Shown here: one piece after another, positions 1 through 6,106 of the stretch
Layout of the letters: each line of letters begins with the position of its first letter
How positions within the stretch are numbered: the stretch's first letter is position 1
DNA from: CAZPMO01 sp964587515
GTDB taxonomy: Bacteria > Pseudomonadota > Alphaproteobacteria > MPNO01
Length of the DNA: 10,418 bases
Assembly: GCA_964587515.1 (NCBI GenBank)
Contig: CAZPMO010000174.1
Location: 1-10,418 of the forward strand
Direction: 5' to 3'
Program-made: the position numbers and the translations under genes
Notes under the pieces: model-generated
The model's input: only the letters and a program-made list of their open reading frames with translations
What the model was told of the DNA's origin: nothing
The model's database searches: none

Positions 1-943
1 CGTGGTCCAGCGCCTCGGCCAGCGATTTGTATGAATCCAACAGATTGGTGTACTTGCCGACCACCGCGATGGTGACCTCGCCCTCGGGCGCGCGGATGCC
101 GGCGACGATGTCGCGCCAGCGCTGGATATTGAGCGGGCTCTCCATCGGCAGGCCGAAATGCTTGTAGAGCTGCGTATCGAAACCGCGCTCATGATAGGCG
201 ATGGGCACCTCGTAAATGGTGTCGACATCCGGTGCGGCGATCACGGAATCCACCGGCACGTTGCAGAACAGGCCGATCTTGTGGCGATCCTCGTCCGGAA
301 TTTCGCGCTCGCAACGGCACAGGATCATATCGGGCTGGATGCCGACGCTCTGTAGTTCCTTCACCGAATGCTGGGTCGGCTTGGTCTTGAGCTCACCGGC
401 CGACGAAAGATAGGGGACCAGGGTCAGATGGACGAAAATCGCGCGCTCGCGGCCCAGCTCATTGGCCTTCTGGCGGATCGCCTCCAGGAACGGCAGGCTC
501 TCTATATCGCCGACCGTGCCGCCGATCTCGCACAGCACGAAATCCTCGTCCGTGACGTCGGACGAGATGAACGCCTTGATCGCGTCGGTGACGTGGGGAA
601 TGACCTGGATGGTGGCGCCGAGATAATCGCCGCGCCGTTCGCGATCGATCACGTTCTGATAGATACGCCCGCTGGTGACATTGTCGGAGCGCCGCGCCGG
701 AACCCCGGTGAAACGTTCATAGTGACCGAGATCGAGATCGGTTTCCGCCCCGTCATCGGTGACGTAAACCTCACCGTGCTGGGTGGGGCTCATGGTTCCC
801 GGATCGACGTTCAGGTAGGGGTCGAGCTTGCGCAAGCGCACCTTGAAGCCCCGCGCCTGAAGGAGGGCGCCAAGGGCCGCAGAAGCCAGCCCCTTGCCGA
901 GGGAGGAAACCACACCGCCGGTGATAAACACATACCGCGTCAT
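1..943 (-). CDS. pyrG: CTP synthase (glutamine hydrolysing), C-terminus cut by window edge
   Basis: CTP synthase makes CTP from UTP, ATP and glutamine, the last step of pyrimidine nucleotide synthesis in the cytosol. The 314 visible codons cover the whole synthetase domain and the first residues of the glutamine amidotransferase domain; the family is about 540 residues, so roughly 40% lies beyond position 1. Visible marks are the N-terminal ITGGVVSSLGKGL P-loop (residues 7-19), LDLGHYERF with the Mg-binding Asp71, CEIGGTVGDIES with Glu139, the KTKPTQ nucleotide-binding segment at 186-191, and the amidotransferase opening IAVVGKYTNLLDSYKS (292-307). The start MTRYVFITGG matches the family norm. 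An in-frame ATG at 985 would add 14 residues and has no Shine-Dalgarno. No strong Shine-Dalgarno precedes 943 either. It lies 87 bp downstream of secG on the same strand. Confidence 0.98.
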   Translation of the reverse strand, partial: MTRYVFITGGVVSSLGKGLASAALGALLQARGFKVRLRKLDPYLNVDPGTMSPTQHGEVYVTDDGAETDLDLGHYERFTGVPARRSDNVTSGRIYQNVIDRERRGDYLGATIQVIPHVTDAIKAFISSDVTDEDFVLCEIGGTVGDIESLPFLEAIRQKANELGRERAIFVHLTLVPYLSSAGELKTKPTQHSVKELQSVGIQPDMILCRCEREIPDEDRHKIGLFCNVPVDSVIAAPDVDTIYEVPIAYHERGFDTQLYKHFGLPMESPLNIQRWRDIVAGIRAPEGEVTIAVVGKYTNLLDSYKSLAEALDH

Positions 944-1030
944 GGACCGACACTGTACAGCACTTCGGGTATGGACCGAAAGCATAACGGGTGGCGATTC
1001 AGCCGCCATCGATTCGTTTTGTGAATTTTT

Positions 1031-1351
1031 TTATCGCGCCAGCGGAACGGTGGGCGCCGGCGCCGGCTGCGCCGGGGCCTCGGTCGCGGGCTGTTCCATG
1101 ATCGAGCGGCTGGTCTGGACCGAACCCGACAGGATCGCCAGCAGGATCGAAGTGCTCATGAAGGCCGCCGCCAGCACCGCGGTAATCCGGGTCATCATGC
1201 TGGCCGAGCCACGGCTGGTCATCAACCCGCCCATGGTGCCGCCGCCGCCGCCGCCCATCCCGAGACCGCCGCCTTCGCTGCGCTGGAGGAGCACGGAGAT
1301 GACCATGGCGATCGCGATGAACAGGTGAACGACGAGGATTACGGCGATCAT
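1031..1351 (-). CDS. secG: Preprotein translocase subunit SecG
   Basis: SecG is the small non-essential subunit of the SecYEG channel that moves unfolded proteins across or into the inner membrane. The 106-residue product has the family layout: a first membrane helix (about 2-22), the signature loop LLQRSEGGGLG (21-31), a glycine- and serine-rich cytoplasmic loop with six consecutive Gly, a second helix (about 54-75), and an Ala/Pro-rich tail (about 88-106) typical of alphaproteobacterial SecG. I chose the ATG at 1351 because the first helix begins directly there; an upstream in-frame start at 1423 would add 24 non-family residues. A purine stretch (AAAGA) 6-10 nt upstream is at best a weak ribosome site. 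The tpiA-secG-pyrG order is common in alphaproteobacteria. Confidence 0.95.
   Translation of the reverse strand: MIAVILVVHLFIAIAMVISVLLQRSEGGGLGMGGGGGGTMGGLMTSRGSASMMTRITAVLAAAFMSTSILLAILSGSVQTSRSIMEQPATEAPAQPAPAPTVPLAR
1238..1255 (-). repeat. (GGC)6 trinucleotide run inside secG
   Basis: Six perfect GCC units on the plus strand read as GGC on the coding strand and encode Gly33-Gly38 in the cytoplasmic loop of SecG. Loss or gain of units would keep the frame and only change loop length, so this is a possible length-variable site with probably mild effect. Confidence 0.8.
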
Positions 1352-1444
1352 AAGCGGTCTTTCATACCAAATGCGGCGGCCCGAGGCAGGCATCATGTAA
1401 TGCCATTGGGACCCGATTACCACCCCTTAAAGGCTTGGAATTAT

Positions 1445-2203
1445 TCACGACGCGGCCCGGCAGATGCCCAGGAAGTCGTCGGCGTCGAGGCTGGCGCCAC
1501 CGACCAGCGCCCCGTTCACGTTCGCCACGGCGAGAATCTCGCCGGCGTTGCCGGGTTTGACCGAGCCGCCATAGAGAATGCGCACCTTTTCGCCGTCGCC
1601 GAGATGCCCGGCCAGCCGCGCGCGCAGGCTGTCGTGGACCTCGGCGATGTCGGCCACGGTCGGCGTCCGCCCGGTGCCGATGGCCCAGACCGGCTCATAG
1701 GCGATCACCACGTTCGACGCGTTCGCGCCGTCCGGCAACGAGCCGTCGAGCTGGCCGCACACAATTTCGACGGCGCGCCCGGCGTCGCGTTGTTCAGCGG
1801 TCTCGCCGACGCAGATGATCGCCACCAGGCCCGCCCCCAGCGCGGCCGACGCCTTGCCCCGGACCAGCGCATCGTCTTCGCCGTGATCGGCGCGGCGCTC
1901 GGAATGGCCGAGGATGACGCTTGAACAGCCCGCATCGACCAGCATGGCGGCCGAGATATCGCCGGTATGGGCGCCCGACTCGGCCGGGTGACAGTCCTGC
2001 GCGCCGAGTGCGACGGCGGTATCGGATACGACGGCGCCGACGGTCTCGATCAGCACCGCCGGTGGGCACACCAGCATATCGCAGGCCGGCGGCCCGTCGC
2101 CGGCGACCCGATCGAGCAGTCCACGCGCCAATGCCGTCGCCCCGTCGCGCGACCCGTTCATTTTCCAGTTACCCGCGATAAGCGACCGTAATGTTTCAGC
2201 CAT
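1445..2203 (-). CDS. tpiA: Triosephosphate isomerase
   Basis: The enzyme interconverts dihydroxyacetone phosphate and glyceraldehyde 3-phosphate in glycolysis and gluconeogenesis. The 252-residue length is normal for the bacterial family. All catalytic features are visible: GNWKMNG with Lys14, ILGHSERR with electrophile His100, AYEPVWAIGTG with the base Glu170 and the mobile loop 6 after it, YGGSVKP (211-217) and NGALVGGASL (230-239), which hold the substrate phosphate. The ATG at 2203 places GNWKMNG at residue 11, as in relatives; a GGACGG stretch about 11 nt upstream is a weak ribosome site. secG starts 93 bp downstream on the same strand, and I see no terminator hairpin between them, so tpiA, secG and pyrG may be partly co-transcribed. 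The gene diverges from ppiD. Confidence 0.97.
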   Translation of the reverse strand: MAETLRSLIAGNWKMNGSRDGATALARGLLDRVAGDGPPACDMLVCPPAVLIETVGAVVSDTAVALGAQDCHPAESGAHTGDISAAMLVDAGCSSVILGHSERRADHGEDDALVRGKASAALGAGLVAIICVGETAEQRDAGRAVEIVCGQLDGSLPDGANASNVVIAYEPVWAIGTGRTPTVADIAEVHDSLRARLAGHLGDGEKVRILYGGSVKPGNAGEILAVANVNGALVGGASLDADDFLGICRAAS

Positions 2204-2310
2204 GGCGTTCAGCCGTCCGTTGAAATTTCTTCATCGAAGCGGCTGGTTTTTAGCACGGAATCGAACCGCCCGTCATCCGCCGCCGGGGTTTGAATGCGGT
2301 TGGGATATTG

Positions 2311-2339
2311 TTGCCGCCGCCAGAGCCCCCACCTATGAT
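2311..2339 (+). promoter_or_regulatory. Candidate sigma-70 type promoter for ppiD
   Basis: TTGCCG (2311-2316) and TATGAT (2334-2339) are separated by exactly 17 bp. The -10 matches the consensus at 5 of 6 positions and the -35 at 4 of 6. Transcription would start near 2346, giving a leader of about 40 nt before the ppiD ATG. This is inferred from sequence match only. Confidence 0.5.
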
Positions 2340-2360
2340 GCGCGCGCCCCATGTGGGGGC
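2325..2360. repeat. Perfect 8-bp inverted repeat around the ppiD -10 box
   Basis: GCCCCCAC (2325-2332) and GTGGGGGC (2353-2360) are exact reverse complements separated by 20 bp. The left arm lies in the promoter spacer and the right arm just after the expected transcription start. The repeat could be an operator for a dimeric regulator. As RNA, only the right arm would be in the transcript from this promoter, so a transcript hairpin is less likely unless transcription begins further upstream. Confidence 0.6.
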
Positions 2361-2387
2361 GTCGAAACCAACCGAGGAAAGTCAGGC

Positions 2388-4292
2388 ATGCTCCAGGCGA
2401 TCAAGAGCAAGACGGGGACTTGGGTGCTCCGCATCTTCGCGGTCTTGCTGATCATGAGTTTCGCGGTCTGGGGCATCGGCGACATGATCACCGGCACCGG
2501 CCTGCCGACCGAGGTGGCCGACGTCGGCGACACCAAGGTTACCGCGAACCAGTTCAACGAGGCGTTCCGCCGGGAAATGAACCGGCTGCGCGGCGTCCTC
2601 GGCTCGCGCATGGATTCCGACCAGGCGCGCCAGCTCGGCGTCGCCGACTCCACGCTCGAAGGGTTGATCACACAACGGCTTCTGGCGCTGGAGGCGCGCG
2701 ACCTGGGCCTGCTGGTGGGCGACGACCAGATCAAACAGACGATCCTGAGGCAGACCGCGTTCCGTAATCAGTTGGGAAATTTCGATCAGGCCGTGTACCG
2801 ACAGGTTCTGTCGCAAAGCGGGCTGACCGAGGATCGTTATGTGGAGGGCCTGCGGGGCGACATCACGCAATCGCACCTGACCGACGTGATCGGCAAGGGA
2901 AGCTTCGTGCCGAAATTCCTGGTCGATCAGCTTTACCGCTTCCGAAACGAGCGCCGTATCGCGGAAGTCGTCGTCATCGACCGCGACAAGTCGGGCGCGC
3001 CGCCGAAACCATCGGACAGCGAATTACGGGAATTCCACAAGAAGAACGCGGCCCTGTTCACCGCGCCCGAGTTGCGCGATATCACGACGCTGCACCTCAG
3101 CCCCAATAAGCTGGCCGAGGAGATAAAGCCCTCGGACGAGCAGCTTCGCGACGAGTATGAAAACCGGCTCACCTCGCTTTCCATTCCGGAACGGCGGCAA
3201 TTACGTCAGATACTGACCCAGGACGAGGCGACGGCGAAACGGGCCGCCGGGCGCCTTCGCCAGGGCGCACCGATCGCCGATGTCGCAAAGGAAGTCGCGA
3301 ACCAGGACGAGGACGCCACCCGGCTGGGGCTGGTGACGTTCAACGATCTGCCCAAGGAAATGGCCGAGGCCGCGTTCAAGCTGGCGGAGAATACCGCGAG
3401 CGATCCGGTAAAAAGTCCGCTGGGCTGGCATGTTTTGCTGGTCGAGAAGATTAACGCCGGCAAGACACCCGCCTTCGAGGACGTCCGGGAGAAGATCAGC
3501 ACCGATCTCGCGCGCGAGCTCGCCATCGACGGGCTGGTGAAAATAGCCAACCAGCTTGAAGACGCGCTGGCCGGCGGCGCGAGCCTCGAAGAGGCCGCGG
3601 GCCAGTTGAATGCGCCGGTCATTCGACTGTCGGCGGTCTCCGCCAATGGTCGCGACGGCGACGGCAAGGAAGTTCCCAAGCTTCCCAGGGTCGAGCGTTT
3701 TCTCGAGACCGCCTTTACCACCGAAAAGGACCAGACCAGCGATCTGATCGAAACCGACAGCGGCCACTATTTCATCGTTCGCGTAGAAAACATCCAGGCG
3801 CCCGCGTTGAAACCTTATGAAACGGTCCGCGATCAGGTCGAACGCCAGTGGGTCTTGAGCGGCAAGGACGAAACCGCGCGCAAAAAAGCGGAAGCCATCC
3901 TGGCGCGGGTCAGGGCGGGGGCTTCGCTTACCTCGGTGGCGACCAAGGACCGGCTCAAGATCGAGACCAGCAAGGAATTCACCCGTTTCAACCGCGCCGC
4001 GGGCTCGAAAATATCGGCGGCGATGGCCGGCGAGTTGTTCCGCGTCCCGCGCGGCGGCGTCGCCATGGCGCCCAGCCGGTCGGGCTATGCGGTGGCGCAG
4101 GTAAAGGATATCCGCGCCGCGGAGCCATCGTCGAACAAGGAAGCCTATGACCGGGTACGGGATCAAATTCAGGAGGCGATGGGCGACGACGTGCTGAGCC
4201 AGTTCTCGACGGCGCTGCGCGATCGCTTCCCCGTTTCGATCGATCGCGGCGCGCTCGATCGGTTGTTCAACGCGACCGCCGGGTCGCCGTAA
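2388..4292 (+). CDS. ppiD: PpiD/SurA-type membrane-anchored periplasmic peptidylprolyl isomerase
   Basis: The 634-residue product has the PpiD layout. A short cytoplasmic N-terminus (MLQAIKSKTG) is followed by one membrane helix (about 12-32), a SurA-like N-terminal chaperone region (about 35-190), a parvulin-type rotamase domain (about 265-360, ending in SPLGWHVLLVEKI) and a long C-terminal helical and second parvulin-like part. PpiD sits at the periplasmic exit of the Sec channel and helps newly exported proteins fold, so its place near secG fits. I chose the ATG at 2388 because GAGGA lies 9 nt upstream and the membrane helix follows in the normal position. The frame stays open back to 2202, but the extra 62 codons look non-coding and contain the promoter. 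Many PpiD parvulin domains are catalytically weak, so a chaperone role is safer than a proven isomerase role. Confidence 0.93.
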   Translation: MLQAIKSKTGTWVLRIFAVLLIMSFAVWGIGDMITGTGLPTEVADVGDTKVTANQFNEAFRREMNRLRGVLGSRMDSDQARQLGVADSTLEGLITQRLLALEARDLGLLVGDDQIKQTILRQTAFRNQLGNFDQAVYRQVLSQSGLTEDRYVEGLRGDITQSHLTDVIGKGSFVPKFLVDQLYRFRNERRIAEVVVIDRDKSGAPPKPSDSELREFHKKNAALFTAPELRDITTLHLSPNKLAEEIKPSDEQLRDEYENRLTSLSIPERRQLRQILTQDEATAKRAAGRLRQGAPIADVAKEVANQDEDATRLGLVTFNDLPKEMAEAAFKLAENTASDPVKSPLGWHVLLVEKINAGKTPAFEDVREKISTDLARELAIDGLVKIANQLEDALAGGASLEEAAGQLNAPVIRLSAVSANGRDGDGKEVPKLPRVERFLETAFTTEKDQTSDLIETDSGHYFIVRVENIQAPALKPYETVRDQVERQWVLSGKDETARKKAEAILARVRAGASLTSVATKDRLKIETSKEFTRFNRAAGSKISAAMAGELFRVPRGGVAMAPSRSGYAVAQVKDIRAAEPSSNKEAYDRVRDQIQEAMGDDVLSQFSTALRDRFPVSIDRGALDRLFNATAGSP

Positions 4293-4304
4293 TACCGTCT
4301 AATT

Positions 4305-4835
4305 CTATTCGGGTTCGGCGTCGGGCTCGCTGGGCGCCGGATTGCTGGCCACCCATCGCGAATCAGCAAGCACCACGGACGTTTCGACCTGGCGCTCGGG
4401 GATCGACCAGTATTGGCGAAGCAAGGAGTCTTTGCGGGCCCCCTTAAGCAACGTAAATCCGTGCTTTTCATAGAACCGGATGGCCCAGCGCGCCGCCGAC
4501 CATGTTCCGATCAGCACCGGTCGGTCGGTACGCGACAACAGATGGGTCAGCAATTCACCGCCGACGCCCTGGTTGCGCCGGACGGTCCGGACATAGGCAT
4601 GGCGGATCAGCAGCACATCCTGCACGGGCTGGCTACCCATCACGCCAACCAGTGTTCCCGCTCGATCCTCGCCCGAGAACGAAACGCCGCGTGCGATTTC
4701 ATGGCGCAACTCGTCGGCCGGCATATATGGTTCTTTCCAGCGATCGGCCGGAATGACCCCGCGATAAGCGGTCGCCGCGTCATTGATGATGTCGAGCATT
4801 GCCTCGAAATCGGCGTCCGCGCAGTCCCGGATCAC
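4305..4835 (-). CDS. GNAT family N-acetyltransferase, substrate unknown
   Basis: GNAT enzymes transfer an acetyl group from acetyl-CoA to an amine on a small molecule or protein. In the 176-residue product the acetyl-CoA motif A is RRNQGVGGELL (about 86-96), preceded by the strand AYVRTVR, and the closing motif AIRFYEKHGFTLL lies at about 118-130. The last 15 residues are rich in Pro, Glu and Asp and look disordered. I chose the GTG at 4835: GGGAGGAGA (4844-4852) lies about 8 nt upstream, and the protein then opens with IRDCADADFEAML, as GNAT proteins usually do. An ATG at 4877 would add 14 residues that overlap this ribosome site. It converges on ppiD with 12 bp between the stops and follows the polysaccharide deacetylase gene by 74 bp. 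The substrate cannot be told from sequence. Confidence 0.9.
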   Translation of the reverse strand: MIRDCADADFEAMLDIINDAATAYRGVIPADRWKEPYMPADELRHEIARGVSFSGEDRAGTLVGVMGSQPVQDVLLIRHAYVRTVRRNQGVGGELLTHLLSRTDRPVLIGTWSAARWAIRFYEKHGFTLLKGARKDSLLRQYWSIPERQVETSVVLADSRWVASNPAPSEPDAEPE

Positions 4836-4843
4836 GTCCCTGC

Positions 4844-4852
4844 TCTCCTCCC
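4844..4852 (-). promoter_or_regulatory. Ribosome binding site that decides the GTG start of the GNAT gene
   Basis: The coding strand reads GGGAGGAGA here, a near-perfect anti-16S match 8 to 11 nt before GTG at 4835. It lies inside the longer open frame that begins at ATG 4877, which argues for the shorter protein. Confidence 0.7.
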
Positions 4853-4909
4853 GTGAGGGCCGAAAGGGTACAGGCAACTCGGACGCGCACGCCAGCGAAA
4901 CCTATGGCG

Positions 4910-5929
4910 TTAACCGGTAGGATTGGCGCGGCGGACGATGGCGCTGACCGGCACCAGCGCAAATCCCTTGCGACGCGCCTCTCCCAACCAGCGCCGGAGC
5001 GCCTTGATGGTAAGGTCGCGGGGATGGCCGATGCCGACCGCATAGCCCCGTCGCCGCGCGATTTTCTCGAGAATGCCGAGCTGGCGGCGGATGGCGTCCG
5101 CGTCGTCATCGTGATCCAGAAATACGTTGCGCACGGCCGCGGGCACCCCTTCCTGGCGGGCGACCCGGGCGGCGACACTGCGCCCCGACGTTCGTGAATC
5201 GATAAACAGAAGCCCGCGCGTCTTCAGCTCCCGCATGATCAGCCGCATGCGCTCCGCGTGGGCGGTCAGACCGCTGCCCATGTGATTGCTGATGCCGACG
5301 AATCCCGGGAACCGCTTCAACGACCAATCGAGGCGTCGCATGAGTTCCCGCGGTGAAATTTTCAGTCGCAGCGCGTTGGGCCCGGGATCGTCGCCGGATC
5401 GGGCCGGCTCCATTGGAATATGGACCATGAGCTCATGTCCCAACGACCGCGCCGCGCGTGTTTGACGGACCAGATCACGGGCATAGGGCAGATAGGCCAA
5501 GGTCAACGGCGCGGGGAGCTCCGCCGTCCGCGCCGACCGGCGTCGGTCCAATCCCATATCATCGATGATCACCGCGATGACCGGCCGGTCATCAACCGGG
5601 GACGGGGCGACGGCGAATTTGCGCCAGGCGGGGAGCGGTTCGGCGCGCGGCTCGAACATCTTCAGCCTCCGGCCGGCGGCCGGCGCGATCCGCGCCAGCA
5701 CCCGCGCCGAGGGAGTGGGTTCGACGGATTTATCCGACGTCGGATCCGGTGACGGTGCAGCGACGGCGGCGATGGCGGGCTCGGGAGATTGGGATGCTCG
5801 GGTCAACACCACCCCGGTAATGACCCCGGCCCCGACCAGCACCAGCTCGATACCGACCGGCGTCACCGCCAGCAAACGCCTGATTTTCTTGAACACCCGC
5901 CAGCCCGTTTTCATGAATTTCGCCGCCAT
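4910..5929 (-). CDS. Divergent polysaccharide deacetylase family protein (YibQ/DUF610 type), membrane-anchored
   Basis: The 339-residue product has a basic N-terminus, one membrane helix (about 20-42), a Pro/Ala/Ser-rich linker (about 45-110) and a catalytic-type domain from about 117 to the end. Family landmarks are VIAVIIDDMGLDRRRS (Asp123, Asp124), LMVHIPMEP (His170), ISNHMGSGLT (His216), LLFIDSRTS (Asp244) and AVGIGHPRD (His302). The fold belongs to the polysaccharide deacetylase superfamily and is expected to face the periplasm; the YibQ substrate is not established, and cell-wall or envelope glycans are an inference. In many alphaproteobacteria the gene sits beside envC-like and ctpA genes, which are not here. 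I chose ATG 5929; ATG 5914 and TTG 5983 are in-frame alternatives, and none has a clear Shine-Dalgarno. The GNAT gene follows in the same direction. Confidence 0.88.
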   Translation of the reverse strand: MAAKFMKTGWRVFKKIRRLLAVTPVGIELVLVGAGVITGVVLTRASQSPEPAIAAVAAPSPDPTSDKSVEPTPSARVLARIAPAAGRRLKMFEPRAEPLPAWRKFAVAPSPVDDRPVIAVIIDDMGLDRRRSARTAELPAPLTLAYLPYARDLVRQTRAARSLGHELMVHIPMEPARSGDDPGPNALRLKISPRELMRRLDWSLKRFPGFVGISNHMGSGLTAHAERMRLIMRELKTRGLLFIDSRTSGRSVAARVARQEGVPAAVRNVFLDHDDDADAIRRQLGILEKIARRRGYAVGIGHPRDLTIKALRRWLGEARRKGFALVPVSAIVRRANPTG

Positions 5930-6057
5930 AGAACGCAGGCGATGGTTAATTTTGCATGAGTTGCGGTCCCCGCTCCGGGCCAATCGGAGGCCGCAAGACG
6001 CTTGTATGGAGGCCTGCGAGGTCTTATGAACTGGAATGAAGCCAATCTGATAAGAAA

Positions 6058-6085
6058 CTGTATTTACAGGTCAGAATTGGTTCTG
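6058..6085. repeat. Two small adjacent palindromes upstream of trpD
   Basis: CTGTA-TT-TACAG (6058-6069) and CAGAA-TTGG-TTCTG (6072-6085) lie 2 bp apart, 22 to 49 nt before the trpD ATG. The second is followed by GTTTT. Both stems are short (4 to 5 bp as RNA), too weak for a confident terminator. They could be operator half-sites or chance. The rest of the 177-bp gap between the YibQ-type gene and trpD shows only a poor promoter match, TTGTAT (6002-6007) with TATGAA (6025-6030). Confidence 0.4.
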
Positions 6086-6106
6086 GTTTTAACGGCGGCA
6101 ACGGGG

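Noticed and set aside
368..1024. Long plus-strand open frame of 218 codons opposite pyrG.
   Set aside because: It is antisense to a fully conserved CTP synthase and resembles no family; GC-rich coding DNA often leaves such frames open.
991..1030. Possible terminator between secG and pyrG (TGGCG / CGCCA hairpin and a run of seven T on the plus strand).
   Set aside because: On the transcribed minus strand the A-run precedes the hairpin and there is no U-run after it.
2245..2285. A tRNA T-loop-like stretch on the minus strand (GGTTCGATTCC followed by AAAAACCA).
   Set aside because: The T-stem has a mismatch and a wobble, and I found no 5-prime acceptor partner for CTAAAAA or D and anticodon arms in the 75 bases upstream on that strand.
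2202..2387. N-terminal extension of the ppiD reading frame by 62 codons.
   Set aside because: The extension lacks family sequence, contains the promoter candidate, and a good Shine-Dalgarno and membrane helix support the ATG at 2388.
3201..4166. A 321-codon minus-strand frame opposite ppiD, and similar 371- and 416-codon minus-strand frames opposite moeA (8595-9710) and trpDC (6964-8214).
   Set aside because: All are antisense shadows of well-supported genes, with Arg/Gly/His-rich composition and no recognisable domain.
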